A stretch of 64,000 bases of DNA, taken from assembly GCF_041956535.1 (NCBI RefSeq), contig NW_027192194.1:1050976-1114975 (forward strand), given 5' to 3'. The notes under the pieces were generated by a model that worked only from the letters and a program-made list of their open reading frames with translations, did no database searches and was not told where the DNA came from. Both the position numbers and the translations under genes were made by a program. Source of the stretch: Calcarisporiella thermophila CBS 279.70 (Eukaryota; Calcarisporiellomycota). Of the stretch, positions 23,213 to 37,377 are shown in pieces; position 1 is the stretch's first letter; each line of letters begins with the position of its first letter.

Positions 23213-24329
23213 GTCTTAAGCCTTGTATTTTTTTTTTTTTCTTCAAACCAAATTTCAATTCAACTGTGCAAACTAGTTGCTTCTGTGCAATACAAACTAT
23301 TTCCTATTTGCCTGTGAGTAATAGATAAAAGAGACAAATAAAAGGAAGTGTCGACGAAGTGAAGACCAACAAATACAGCGGACAAAAGAAGTCGAACATA
23401 TAGGTCAAGTTTTCAACGCTATACTGGTCCCCGCTAGAGTGACCGCCACTCAATTCTCGCGGGAGAAAACCGGGTCTATATTGTTATTGAAACGAGTTTA
23501 TTAATATGACCCTTTGCTGTTAGGACCCGAATCTCTTGAGGCTTAACCAGCGGGCCCCCGCAAAAGAGAAGTTTTCGCTTCGACCCGATAAGGAAGAAAG
23601 ACAATACATTTCAAAGGCATCCTTTTATGAAGAGTGACTAAGCATTAGAGAGTAATTAAGAAGCCTTATCTTAGACTCCGGCCTTTTCGAACCTTCCTCT
23701 CGAGGATCAACCACAGGACTCACATGGAATGGTCCATGTAACACTGTCGACGACTGCTCGCGTGACTTTACTCCGAGCCACGAATGGGAGCAAGTGCCAC
23801 AGCAAACAAACAGCTTATTACGTTGTAGAAGACTATTTGGAAACAGCGGGCAGATTCGGACATGGCAATTGGAGATGGATTTGAACACTGATAGAGAATG
23901 ATTTGGCTGACAATATGTGAAAAGGCTCGGATCCAGAACAACTAAATGAACACTGAAACCGTCAAATCCTGAGGATATAGAAAACTAGCTTAGCAATAGG
24001 CTTCATTGCACACTAGATCGTTTACAATTGTCTACGAGAATGAGCATCAAAACAGACGAGTATAAGATCTGAATGGCAGGCATTTTCGATATCAAAATTT
24101 TGTCACGTGCAATACTTAATGGCTGATCGTGATGTTTTACTTGCGGGTGATATCGCTTGTTTAACACTGGCCATTCAACAATTTATCTTATCTACTGGTT
24201 CCGAAAAAAGAGATATAATATCTCTATATCTTGTCTTAAATACCCCTTATTTTTACCCCTATTATCGCACCTCTATTCTAATTCTTTAACTTTTCGTTTT
24301 ATCCTCTCATCAAACCATAATACACAAAA
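23213..24329. other. Intergenic region upstream of ammonium transporter
   Basis: 1.1 kb without a convincing gene. It holds the SURF4 3' end (T-run near 23230), a less AT-rich stretch around 23400-23800, and the ammonium transporter promoter with a tandem GATA site. Confidence 0.6.
24183..24193 (-). promoter_or_regulatory. Tandem GATA-factor site
   Basis: The minus strand reads AGATAAGATAA: two AGATAA hexamers overlapping by one base, 137 bp upstream of the ammonium transporter ATG. It matches the HGATAR sites used by fungal nitrogen regulators of the AreA/Gln3 type. Function is inferred from motif and position. Confidence 0.5.
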
Positions 24330-26139
24330 ATGGTAGACTTGCCACCTGCTGTCAATAATGGAGACGTCGCTTGGGTTATCGTTGCAACAGCGTTCGTTTT
24401 TGCTATGGTATGCTACCACCTCTCCTCCCACCTGGGATACTTTTCTCGGCCTATCTTTACTAATTTTTGACCTTGCTGTTCTTCTCTCGCCAGCATATTG
24501 GACTTGGATTTTTCTATGCGGGTTTAGCAAGGGCCAAACATGCATTATCTCTCATGTTTCTCATGCTCCTATCGGTTGCTGTCGTATCTCTTCAGGTAAA
24601 ATATTATTATTGATGCTTCGATCGACCAGTGCTTTGTGTCTGAAAGTATCCACCCTATTTTTAGTGGTACCTTCTCGGCTACTCATTGACTTTCTCAGAG
24701 ACTGGCTCTCGCTTTATTGGAGATCTAACTAATGCAGTGGGCCGGGGTATTGGCATGAAGCCGAATTCACTCGCACCGTCCATACCCTCGTCGATGTTCT
24801 TCGTCTTCCAGCTCATGTTTGCATCTATCACTCCTGCGCTAGCGTTCGGTAGTAGTGCGGAAAGAATGCGTATTGCTCCTGCTATTGTATTCTTATTTGT
24901 CTGGGAGACACTTGTCTATGGTAAGCCTAAATAGGTTAACAATAAGAAAACTTATATGGTTTAAATAAGAGCCACCCCATAGATGTCATTACTTCGTGGG
25001 TATGGGGACCCAACGGGTGGCTGAAAGCACTAGGAGTGATGGACTTTGCGGGAGGAACACCTGTCCATATTGCATCGGGTCTTGCCGCCGTCGCCTATGC
25101 GATTGGTATATATCTCAACACTTATTCTTTCAAGAATTCCATCTAACTTTTTTCTGTTTCTGTTTTCAGTGGTTGGCAAACGTCGTGACTATGTAGACTT
25201 CAACGTCCCACATTCCCCGTCTTTCGTCTTCCTCGGAACCGGTTTTCTTTGGTTTGGTTGGTTCGGGTTTAACGGTGGCAGTAGCCTTACGGCGGACGCA
25301 AGAGGTGTTCAGGCTCTTATTTCAACCCACCTTTCCGGCTGCGTTGGAGGACTTGCCTGGATATTGATGGACTATCGTCTTAAACGCAAATGGTCTATGA
25401 TTGGATTTTGCACGGGCGCCGTAGCTGGCCTTGCCACCATTACTCCTGCTTCCGGCTATGTCACATCCGCATCCTCCCTTGCTTTTGGATTTTTGGGCGG
25501 GATCATCTGCAATCTAGCCGTCACTTATAAGCACAAATACAACTTCGATGATGCATTGGATGTGTTTGCAGTTCATTACGTAGGAGGAATCGTTGGACTG
25601 ATTTTGACAGGAGTATTCGCTCAACGCGACATAGTTAGTCTATCATATCCACCCGGTGCAGAGGTTCCTTTGGGTGGTTGGCTTGACGGAAACTGGATGG
25701 CTGTGCCTATCCAGCTTGCTGCCATAGCCAGTGTCTCGGCTTGGTCATTTGTCGTTACGTAAGTCGAACAGATTCAAAGTGTTATTTTCGTGGTTTACTT
25801 GAATTGATGAGATGTGCTTCTTCTTTATACAGATACATTATTCTTTTTGTCATGAACAAGATCCCTGGACTACATCTTCGTCTCTGTGATCAGGAAGAAG
25901 CCATGGGAACAGACGAAGTAGAAATCGGAGAGAAATGCTACAACTTCTCCCCTGCTGATCTTACCTTACTGCAAGAGAAACTTTTGGAGACTGGAGTCCT
26001 CAAACAGTTGTTATCAGCAGGGCCGCACTCCATGCAGAGTGTCAGCAGCCAGGAAGACGCAGATACAATGGCTAGCGAGAAGGAAAAACATCATGCTACC
26101 CATATTGAGGAGGTGAAAAAAGAAAACGGAGATGTTTAA
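24330..26139 (+). CDS. Ammonium transporter (Mep/Amt family)
   Basis: Plasma-membrane ammonium permease with about eleven membrane helices. Six exons fit: 24330-24407, 24494-24595, 24665-24920, 24983-25105, 25170-25758, 25833-26139, giving 484 aa. Family motifs are [16 protein letters not shown], the periplasmic-side segment [28 protein letters not shown] containing the first pore His, and [17 protein letters not shown] containing the second pore His. The cytosolic tail after the last helix is long and acidic, with Gly-Thr-Asp-Glu and a terminal Glu/Lys-rich stretch, as in Mep2-type proteins whose tails control activity. The tandem GATA site upstream suggests nitrogen control. A paralogue assignment (Mep1/2/3) cannot be made. 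Confidence 0.95.
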
Positions 26140-26515
26140 ATTATTCCCGACATTTACTTGTAATTACTTTTATTTATTAATATTTTTTATTTCAACTGCA
26201 TGGATTTTTTTTCTTCTTTCCCCACTCTTTTATTTGCCTTTTTCGTGCGGCTCAGTCTTGCGTAGTGTCCATCAGCATAGGAAAGAACACGAAAATGGAA
26301 ATAAAGCATTATCATTAGACACTAGACAGTATCTCTAAAAATAATTGGACCTTAGGGAATGATCATTGTAAGGCGGGACCGCTATTTGGTTTTTATTTAT
26401 AATTCAATCCAAATATACAAGGAGGGTTATAAACAGTGGAGATATGAAAAATACCAGAGAATACAGAAGTAGCCTCTCTCTTCACAACATAAACAACCAG
26501 TAAAACTAAAGACAT
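26140..26515. other. Convergent intergenic region
   Basis: T-rich then A-rich 3' flanks of the ammonium transporter and the GH20 gene. No additional gene. Confidence 0.65.
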
Positions 26516-29388
26516 TCAACCAAGACGAGAAGGCACGGACACGCGTGCATAATCCAGTAGCAAATTTGTTCGGGAATGTTCAAAGATACATTGTAGTTCC
26601 ACCTCGAACTCAGGGATCGCATTGCTCCTGCTTCCATTGTCCTCTCCATCCTCCACTACGGAATCTTCACTCTTTATCCACTCCATCACACGCTCCTGCA
26701 TCGTTTCCAATCGCGCTCGAAGTCCACCATAGCGCAACTCCAATACCTCCCACCCAAAGGGTTTATATGTTTCCATCCATATTTTTCTATGATACTTCCA
26801 TAGTCGTTCAACTATTTCCCTTAATTTTGACAACCGGCCCTCTACTAGCTCATACGCAAGCGCTTTATCCTTCGCCAAGTATGCCTGTGCCAACCGATCA
26901 CGCAGGCAGCACTTGAGTGCAAGAGCGGAGGCAATTAAGGCAGGGAACTCTAAGCGGGAGTTTAGAGGATTTATGGAGGATTTAGATTCTATCGATTTAT
27001 AAAGATAGGTCGAAAGGGAATTGTAGTGTGACTCGAGGTCCAAGTGAGCATATTGAGGAGACATAAAGCTGAGGAAAGGATCTAACAAAATTGCATTTGA
27101 ATTGAGTAAAAAAAGTGGGAGGGAGGCAAATAGTCTATTTTGTAATCATCACCTTCCCATAAGAGCCATTTTGACATGTTCTGGGCAAAATGAGCTCTGT
27201 TATCAAGTGGTAGGTTTTGTGGGTTAACATCATCCAGCTACGGTGCGTGATATCAATAAAGGATGAGCATACATCTAGATCTAAAGTTGGAAAACGTTTA
27301 TCTAATCTACCTTGCTCGCATGCACGTAGTCATTGAAATCTCCTCCGAAAATACCCTCGAATCCAAAACGCACTGCCGTCATATCCACCTCGTCTTCTAA
27401 AGTGTACCCATGCTCAGCAAAGTACACCAAACTTGGGAAAGAGGAAAATATATCGAATTCATTCCCTTCATCTCCCCAAATGGTAATCATGAAGTTGTCT
27501 ATTCCCTCCTTCTTATCTTTCGCAGGAAGTGCGGCGGCTCGAATAGTTTCAAATGAGAATGGAAGGGCAGTCCAAAAACGGCTCCATGTCCAACTGCCGG
27601 CTATTTGGAAAATTATTAATTAATGTCACGAGCATGGATAACCTGAGGAACTATTGTGGCCCGATGACTCACTTGCAACCCATGGATTCGAGCAGCCAAG
27701 TTCTTTATGTTGCTGAATCTTTTGCGCGTAAATCTCAGGAATGGTATGATAATAATCCCAATATACAAGCTCGATTTCCTTTGGTATTTCGCACATTTCA
27801 ATGTCTGCCGGATTGATTGTATTTTCATAATAGCCTTGAAGACTGTTATTTTTGGCAGCTTGAAGAAAAGAACGGACAGTGCGATTAGATTACGACAATA
27901 CAATATTAGTAAGGTCTGCCATTTTTTCTTACCTAAACAGAAGAGCACTATAATACGATTATCCCAAACAAAATATTAGTCGCAATAGAAATAGTGGCGT
28001 TCCAAATGTTTTTATCCTTACTGTCGGACCAAATCATCGCCCGCAATCCCATTCTTTGGCAAATATCATTAACGCGTTGAAGATGTTCACAGAATATCTG
28101 GATCGGATCCCGTGGACCAAATATGTTTTTGAAACGACCCTCCCCTATACCATGAGCCTAATAACAAAGTAAATGCACGAGTACATGTCAAAGATATTCA
28201 GGTCCTGTAAATTAACCTCATCCATGCCAATATGAATTCGCTTGGAGCGAAATGGTGCCGATGCCTGTCGGATAATTTTTTCAAGGAAATCATATGTTTC
28301 TTCCGACTTGGCCAGCAATACCTCGTGCGTGTCTTTGAGGTAAGTGTAACTTGGCCACTGTAAAATTTGCCCCAAGTGACCAAGAGTCTGAATACAAGGA
28401 ACGACTTCGATGCCTCTAAAAAGAACCACAGAAATGAATGATAAAATCTTTATCCGGTGTTATTAGTGTTAGATAGATTTACAAATCATATGCATAATCG
28501 TCTATTGCCGCCAGTTCTTTTTGCGTATATCGTCCTAGAAGATGCCAAAATAGCATATTTCAAAACCCGGTGTCAAGTACAATTAGTAGCAATAGATTGC
28601 CCACCTCTCAAATACCCAAAGAAAGGCTCCCCTTCAACCTCGAAGGTATCCTCCGTATACAACTGAAGCATATTGATACCAATCAATGCCATCCTGCGAA
28701 GTAGAAAAAAGGCAACATCTAACTTTAGCACGCCGTTGCGGCTACAATCGATCATAAGACTAGTCAATCAAAAAGTTGATTAGTGGGTCAAACTTGACCA
28801 AATCATCAGAAGAATATATCAATGAACCCTAGCGTTTCGAATTGAGCCTCTTCCACGAAATTAAGTATCTCCTCAACGTTTCCGGAATCGTCGATATTGT
28901 CGGTGTCGTCAATTCTTCGCACGATACTAAGAAGTTTTCCCACGCCGCGAAACGCTAGAAAAGATAGCCATACTTGTTAAAGATAAAAGAATGAGGTTTT
29001 CAAAATGATCACATAATACCCTCAATTTTTCGTTTATACCGAATAATGACCTCAAATTTCTCGTGTTCTAACAAAGATTTATAATTCGAGTGGGAGGCAT
29101 TGACTATTAGCTGACGAGGACGAAGGCTTTCATCGTATACAAATCTGTTATGTGAAATTGAAAAATAGATGCAAGGCACATTATAATCAGTAATTTCGCG
29201 GTAATTCGCCTGGGGGTATGTAGAATCTATATGTACTTTAGATTCCATTTGTACTCTCCGTCAAAATCAAGCATATCCTCCTCTGAAACCAAATTTCTAT
29301 GCGGAGTGTCCTGAATAAGCTCGGCTACACCATCTTGTAGTTCAACTGGTGTATTCTCCTTGCTAACTACCAAACTCACGCTCAACAT
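26516..29388 (-). CDS. GH20 beta-N-acetylhexosaminidase-like protein (HEXDC type)
   Basis: Family 20 glycoside hydrolase releasing terminal N-acetylhexosamines, in many exons (about ten). The start MLSVSLVVSKENTP has no signal peptide, suggesting a cytosolic enzyme as in hexosaminidase D. Visible blocks in order: LYTEDTFEVEGEPFFGYLRG of the barrel start, GIEVVPCIQTLGHLGQIL, HIGMDE with the catalytic Asp-Glu pair (near 28230), then LVYWDYYH and ITIWGDEGNEFD. These match the HEXDC-like branch better than secreted fungal chitobiases. The stop is at 26516. Exon 1 probably joins DGEYKWNL to KFVYDESLRPRQL across an intron near 29240. I did not fix every exon border. Confidence 0.85.
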
Positions 29389-29760
29389 GGTGGGTAGAGG
29401 CTGATGATAGTAAAAAAAAATAAATGCTATAGATTTGCCGCCTTTTTAGGGCTAGGTTTAAGCAGTCACAAAGATTTTATGAGAAAACGGCTAAATTAGA
29501 GAGGGTTTAAACTAAATAGAACCTAACTTGTCAGCTAAATGAAACGCTACCCGATAAATATAGTTAGAAGACATTTACTTGATACTCCATTCCACGTAGT
29601 CGCCCGTATATTGAATACGCAATAATGCCTACAGACTAGAGCATAATTCGTCACAGCCGGCGTTTTATTTCCTTGAACAGATCGGTTTTTGATTATTGAT
29701 TATCATGATAGGTCAATATGCATTTTCTGGTGTGCTATAGAGTTCGAACCGTTGTTCCAT

Positions 29761-29774
29761 CCCCCCCCCCCCCC
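29761..29774. repeat. C14 homopolymer
   Basis: Fourteen consecutive C in an otherwise AT-rich intergenic region; the longest G/C homopolymer noticed here. Confidence 0.9.
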
Positions 29775-30571
29775 TTATTTCAGCACTTTCTCAAAGTGAG
29801 TGCTTGAATGTATCGAAATGGGCTATTACGAGGCATTTTGCATGGTGGACACCGGATAGAGTTGCAATTAACGGTATATTCAAGTTTAATTTAGATTGTA
29901 TACTTTTCACTTTCATGGCAATACACCATGCAGTCTCAATAGATTCCGCATCGATCCCTACCCATTCTTACACTTCACGAAATCTCCACTCAGGCGGAGA
30001 ATAGCCTATTACTCATATCACTCCCCCTTAAAGTATCCTTAATTCTTTAATTTAGCCCAAAAAAGTGCGGATAATTTTAATGGCCTAAGATGAAAAAATC
30101 GCTTGCGTAGGGAGAATCGAAATCGGAAGCCTGGCTTCTTCATAATAGGCAAAAGTGACAGCTCTTGTCTCTTAGTTGGGATGGTCAGGCTGCTGTGCCA
30201 AGGCCAGTTTTCACACCCTGTTAACTTGTCTTTTCAGCATACATATCCAATTTGCCGCCAAGGCCTGATTTCTTTCTCCAATCATTTTTCATGATCGGGC
30301 CAGAGCAAGGACCAGATTCTTTTACGTAAAATCCGATTAAGAAGCAAGAATGTTAGAATCTATACATTGGAACCTGAGAATAGTCGCGGCGTAGGGGCGG
30401 GAAAAGCAAGAGGTAAGTATCTCACAATACATTTATGTGCAATAAACCTCTCTTCGTCTCATGGACAATGGTTAGTTTCCACTTATCAAGAAGAAGCTCT
30501 TCCCTTTGTCTTGTTCCAATACTTTCTCTGGTACTAGACCAAAGGGGAGTTTGTAAACGAAACCAGTTCCG

Positions 30572-30602
30572 AATCGGCTAAAATCGAGTGGCTTAGCCGA
30601 TT
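30572..30602. repeat. 10-bp perfect inverted repeat
   Basis: AATCGGCTAA (30572-30581) and its reverse complement (30593-30602) are separated by 11 bp, about 125 bp upstream of the DED1 ATG. It could be a dimeric protein-binding site or a hairpin in a long leader. Confidence 0.6.
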
Positions 30603-30726
30603 TTATATTGGATTTCTTTAGTCCTCTTACTCCACTGCTTCCTTTGCGACACTTTTTTTCCAGACATTTTTTTCCCCTTAATTTTCTTTTATAAAAATAT
30701 ACAGTACTTAATAGTATATTATTAGT

Positions 30727-32828
<2,102 letters not shown>

Positions 32829-33319
32829 AGTAGGAACGAAATGATTTTTTTCATTGCTCTTTATGTAGAAAGGAGAATGAAAAAAGATGAAAAAGACTGA
32901 TTATTATCTTGTTTAGATAGAGATTAGGATTATATATAATTATATACTTATTTTGTGATGACGGTGATTATGATGATGGATCAAGGGCCGGTACCTTTAT
33001 TCCCTCTTCAACATGGCTTGTGAATATACTCTTTTTTCCGTTTGCTTCTGTTATTATCATTTTCAATGTTTAGAGTGTATTCTTATTGCTTTTTCCCATT
33101 ATCCATACCTTTTTTCCTTTTGTAGTTGGAGGGAATATATCTGGTCCTTATGTTCTTTTATGTCTTTTTCTCTTTTTCACTTCTTTCAGTTTTGCATCAA
33201 TTACATTCTTATTAACACTATTATTTTATATTAATGCCTATTTTTTTTTATTTTTTTATTATGTATAGAGAAGTTTGGTTGAATGAGTGAATGAATAAAT
33301 ATAGCAATCCTCCGAACCA
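32829..33319. other. Convergent intergenic region
   Basis: T-rich spacer between DED1 and mutY 3' ends. Open frames here are low-complexity Phe/Leu translations of T-runs, not genes. Confidence 0.65.
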
Positions 33320-35164
33320 TCATTTCTTTGCAAAAAATTGTCTAATATCTTTAGATTTTTTGAATTTTGACTTGCTTTTGACCATGGTATCCATTGCCTT
33401 TAAACATTTTTTCATCCCAGTTGGGATGGCTGCTTCATTGAGCTCCTCACGTGTCAACCAACGTGTCTCACGACGCTCCTGCTTGTCCACATTCTTGCCC
33501 TCCTCCACTACTATCTCAACATCTCCTGTGGGATCCTCGATGATTACCCATTCAACATGGTAAACTTTCCGGATGTGTGAGAAGAGGTGCAGCACGCTGC
33601 CAATCTCTTGCCGTGCGCAATTATTCATTATATTATAGCCAAAGAGAGATGAGAGCATATCCCCAATCAATTGTGCGCGAGCCTCAGGTCCATTTTCCGA
33701 CTTCTTTTTACAATCTAAGGAATCAGTGCGCCTTCGCCTCTTAGCGGGTGGAGGAGGGGAGTCTGTAGCGGTACCTAGTGAAAGTTCGACCGAAGGAAAT
33801 TCCCAAAGTCCAGCCCATAACCCTTGGGCGGGGCGTTTTATCAGGAGAAAGCTTGAGCTGTTTTCTCTTCGACGCTCCAAAATACAGACGGCGCATTCTA
33901 ATTTCCGAGAGTGTAAATTGATCACCACTCCACATCTTAGAGTATCCTCTGTACAAGTGTATTACCTTCATCTCTTGGTGGTTTCTTCACGTTTTTACGC
34001 GGATATCTCGTTACCTCCCAACCCTCACATCCCGAAGCCTCGCAAAAATTACAAATATTTTCTTCAGTTTCCTCGTTTTCGATTTGGCCACCAGCGTTTT
34101 TTTCGCGTAAGGCGATACACTGATACTTTATGGGGCATGCATTGCATTGGGGATTAAGTGGTGTGCAAACAAGTGCACCTAATTCCATGAGAGCTTGGTT
34201 GAAATCCCCTGGACGATCAGCCGGAACTAAGTCTTCTGCCAATTTCCTACATACCAAAAGGGCATTAAGTTCGAGATCATTCATAAGGACAAAAGGTTGA
34301 CATCAACCATATCAAATCTATCACTCCTTTGCTCTTGGTATCTCCACCCACTGCTCTCACTCTTGCCAGCACTCGCATCACATTCCCATCAACTAGTGCA
34401 GCTTTCTTGTTGTATGCAATTGATGCTATTGCGCCAGCTGTATATCTCCCAATTCCTGGGATATCTTTTTCGAGCGTAGCAGCGTCAGGTGGAAGAACTC
34501 CAGAGAAGAATGCCGTTACTTTCTGAGCGCCTTCAAGAAGTCGTTTAGCACGAGAGTAATAACCAAGGCCGGCCCAGATCTGATTTACTTCCTGAAGAAA
34601 AACAGCTTTAGCAACGAGATAATCTATATAAAGGTACACTTGGTATATGTACTTCGAGAGAGGCTTTAGCAAGATCGTGTATTGTTGGCCATTTCTCCAT
34701 CCAAGTGTTATAATACCTAATAACGGTGGCCACTTGTGTCTAAAAATAAAAAGTTGAATTTCTGTAAGGAGGAGCTAAATTTTGAAAGTGATTACCTGCT
34801 GGAGCATGATTTCGCTCACCCAAACTTAACAATTGTGTTAAACATTAGTTGATATCAGGGCAGAAAATTTTTGCAAAATCCTCACCTTCATATGCACGCT
34901 GGGCAAACTGTTCTTTGGTCATCTCAGGCTAATCAATATATAGTATACTAGTTAGAATTTCCTTGAAATGTTCGAGATTAGAGCCACAATTACATCGAAC
35001 GGTTTTCTCCAGGGCATTTCGCGCTTTTCTTGATCGAACCAACATAATAAGTTTTTGCGCACGGCATCTCGTTCTTCAGCAGAGAAATAATGATATGAGA
35101 CGGGATGGGAAATCGTGAGATCTTCTATATCCGAAAGCAATGATTCGGAATTAACTGGTGGCAT
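33320..35164 (-). CDS. MUTYH: Adenine DNA glycosylase (MutY/MUTYH)
   Basis: Base-excision repair enzyme that removes adenine mispaired with 8-oxoguanine. Multi-exon, starting at the ATG at 35164 ([12 protein letters not shown]). Landmarks: [21 protein letters not shown] joined across an intron to [14 protein letters not shown] with the catalytic Glu; the helix-hairpin-helix [29 protein letters not shown] with the catalytic Asp; and the iron-sulphur loop C-x6-C-x2-C-x5-C ([17 protein letters not shown]). The C-terminal NUDIX-like domain has [14 protein letters not shown] and the FSH 8-oxoG-recognition loop (HLFSHIR). The last residues, [11 protein letters not shown], resemble a PCNA-interacting box lacking its usual Gln. 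The gene is absent from S. cerevisiae but common in other fungi. Confidence 0.94.
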
Positions 35165-35614
35165 CACGTTGGAGGATGCGTGTCTAGAATTATATTTTAA
35201 CGCGTCCCAGAGCTTTATTGGGAATTTAATATAAATCGCTGCTATATAATTTTAGACCAGTTAATAAAAGAATACGGGATATTTAGATTTGGCTTAAGCA
35301 GGATAGAACGACCAAACATATATGTAGAGTGTGTAGGAAAAATATCTCAACGGATCCATTTGTCGTATACATGCAACTATTGGAAAGATTTATTCTAATT
35401 GAATACTAAATCTCAAATATGAATTCGGATAAAATTCGCGGCATAAATTGATTGTTCTAGGAGTTGCTCTAGACTTCGCTCTCCAAGGTTAAAGGGGCTT
35501 CAATTTCCTAAAGCTGGGTAGCTTTAATAACTTTTATCAGAAAATACAATACGTAAAATTGGTAATATTTCAGTAATAAATAATCATAGAGAAATATATT
35601 CTAGCGAGTCTTTC
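35165..35614. other. Intergenic region
   Basis: AT-rich spacer between two minus-strand genes: mutY promoter and histidine phosphatase 3' end. Nothing else seen. Confidence 0.6.
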
Positions 35615-36474
35615 TCATGGAGTTTCTCGTGATGGAATGGATAAATGTCCAACTGCATTCCATGTCTCTATCTCACCCGTTTGTGAATTTTTAACCAATA
35701 TCCGAGATACCGAGCAATTCTTCGGACTTCGTAATAGTTTCACATTTAACCCTACTGGGATCCTGAAGCCCTCCACGTTTACCAGGTGTCTTACTAACTC
35801 CACGATAGGCCCGCCATGACTTATTAATAGGATGTGTTGGTCACCATGATGATGCTGGTCTATGAGGAATTGGAAGAAGTTGTAGATGCGACCGCGTAGG
35901 TTGGCGACAGACTCTCCACCGGATTGTGTGATAAGTTCGTCAAACGCCTCGTCGGTTGGTAGATTAGGATTAAATTTAGCACGGGCTTCGGAGAAAGGTC
36001 GACCTGTATAGCGTGGCCCCACATCCTAGAAGGATAAATAAACATTATATGGATTGAATATATTCTCACTCTATAGTATTGTTTAACCTGTTCACGTAGC
36101 CGTTCATCGTAATGCAGGAAAGTATTGGTGTGGTATATCCTGATTGCATTCAGGGTCTACAACCACAAAGGGAGATGAAATTTGACAAATAAAACGATGT
36201 TCTTTTTAATAATCTTAGTATATTACCTCTTTTGCACGATTAAGATCACTACAATAAATAGCATCGAATTCTTCCTTTTTTAAATACTCCGCAATTTGAA
36301 GTGCCTGCTCTTTTCCTTGATCGTTTAAAGAAGTATCTAGATTCGATGTTAAAAGAGTCTTTCTATGTTGATATTGAATGGGGCCTACTTACTCCAATGA
36401 CCCTGGAGAATTTTCAGATTGGACGCATTTGCAGATGTTTCACCATGTCTAACGAGCGTTATCCTCAACACCAT
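35615..36474 (-). CDS. Histidine phosphatase superfamily (phosphoglycerate mutase-like) protein
   Basis: Small branch-1 histidine phosphatase. Exon 1 (36393-36474) codes MVLRITLVRHGETSANAS, with the RHG motif carrying the phospho-accepting His. Later exons give ALQIAEYLKKEEFDAIYCSDLNRAKE-like sequence, then LNAIRIYHT, then GPRYTGRPFSEARAKF. The last exon has ILLISHGGPIVELV, with the second catalytic His, and ends at the stop at 35615. Substrates in this family range from sugar phosphates to nucleotides, so no reaction is assigned. The size fits TIGAR/GpmB-like proteins. It is transcribed divergently from the Sfr1-like gene, 127 bp away. Confidence 0.88.
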
Positions 36475-36601
36475 CTCAGTTTCGTTATGAAAAAAAAACT
36501 AACTGTAATTTGACAGGCTTATTTTGTGACTTCTTACTATATTTAAAATCCGTAGAAATTGCACTTTATCTTTTTATTGAGGAGCGAGTTTTTAAAATCA
36601 C

Positions 36602-37377
36602 ATGAAAGAAAATCTGGTGAGTAGATCAATTTTTTTTTTGAAATGTATCCTCAAATTATTGAGGATATAAATGGCATCAGAAAGAATTCGTTTGGCAATT
36701 TGAAACCACATTTTTGCACTTGATCAATCTAATAATCAAAGTTAATAGGAAAATGAGAGATCGCTGTTAGCAACCCCTCCACCTAAGAAAAGAAGACTTG
36801 GAACAAGGCCGTTTGCTCAATCGCCTTTCAAGTCGCCCATTTCTACTAAAGAGGCTATTGATACGCATACATCGCCAACTTGCACCCCTAAACAGCATAA
36901 GTTTGCTTCCCCTGCGTCGCGCAGAAAATTCACCTCACCTTTTACGCCTAAAATCAAGGAATATTCGGAAGTTGACGTATTGAGGGCGCGAAAACAAGAG
37001 CTTGAAAAGAATATAGAGCAGACCAAAGATTGTATTCGTAAAGCACAGTTGGCTAAACTTTACTTGGAAAAGGTGATTATGATAAGTTTACTGAAGAATT
37101 GACATTATTCCAAAATATTCTACCACGAAAAAACGATTAATAGAATGAGAGTGAAACACTGGATGGACTGATAGATAAATGGCGAAACGCGAGTAGGGAA
37201 GCTGCGGAACTACTGTTCACACATTATAGGGAGCGTATGATTGCAACTCCATTCGAATCGCATGAGGATAGTGACGAAGGAGGCAAAATTTCCCACGGCG
37301 GAGCCCCTACGCTCCCAAGAATGCTCTGGAGCCTGGGAATAGATCCCAAAATCCTTGGATACAATGAGGAAGAATAA
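36602..37377 (+). CDS. SFR1: Sfr1/Mei5-like recombination mediator subunit
   Basis: Probable Sfr1 (Mei5) partner of Swi5, which stabilises Rad51/Dmc1 filaments. Three exons fit: 36602-36616, 36749-37072, 37144-37377, giving about 190 aa. The N-terminal half is basic and Pro/Ser/Thr-rich with KSP/TSP motifs (PPPKKRRLG, FKSPIS, FTSPFTPK), as in Sfr1 DNA-binding regions. Then comes a coiled coil (VLRARKQELEKNIEQTKDCIRKAQLAKL) followed by LIDKWRNASREAAELLF and the closing LGIDPKILGYNEEE, which resemble the Sfr1 family C-terminus. The very short first exon (5 codons) is the least certain part. Identification rests on the C-terminal pattern, without an alignment. Confidence 0.65.

Larger units (their letters stand above)
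29389..30726. other. Divergent intergenic region, GH20 / DED1
   Basis: 1.3 kb holding both promoters. No protein or tRNA was recognised. Notable are a run of 14 C at 29761-29774 and a 10-bp inverted repeat at 30572-30602. Confidence 0.6.

Noticed and set aside
23625-23888. 87-codon minus-strand frame upstream of the ammonium transporter
   Set aside because: No recognisable motif and isolated; likely chance.
29738-29752. tRNA B-box-like GGTTCGAAC on the minus strand
   Set aside because: The flanking bases do not form a T-stem, and no A box or acceptor stem pairs with it.
30103-30294. 63-codon plus-strand frame
   Set aside because: No homology recognised and unusual composition; likely chance.
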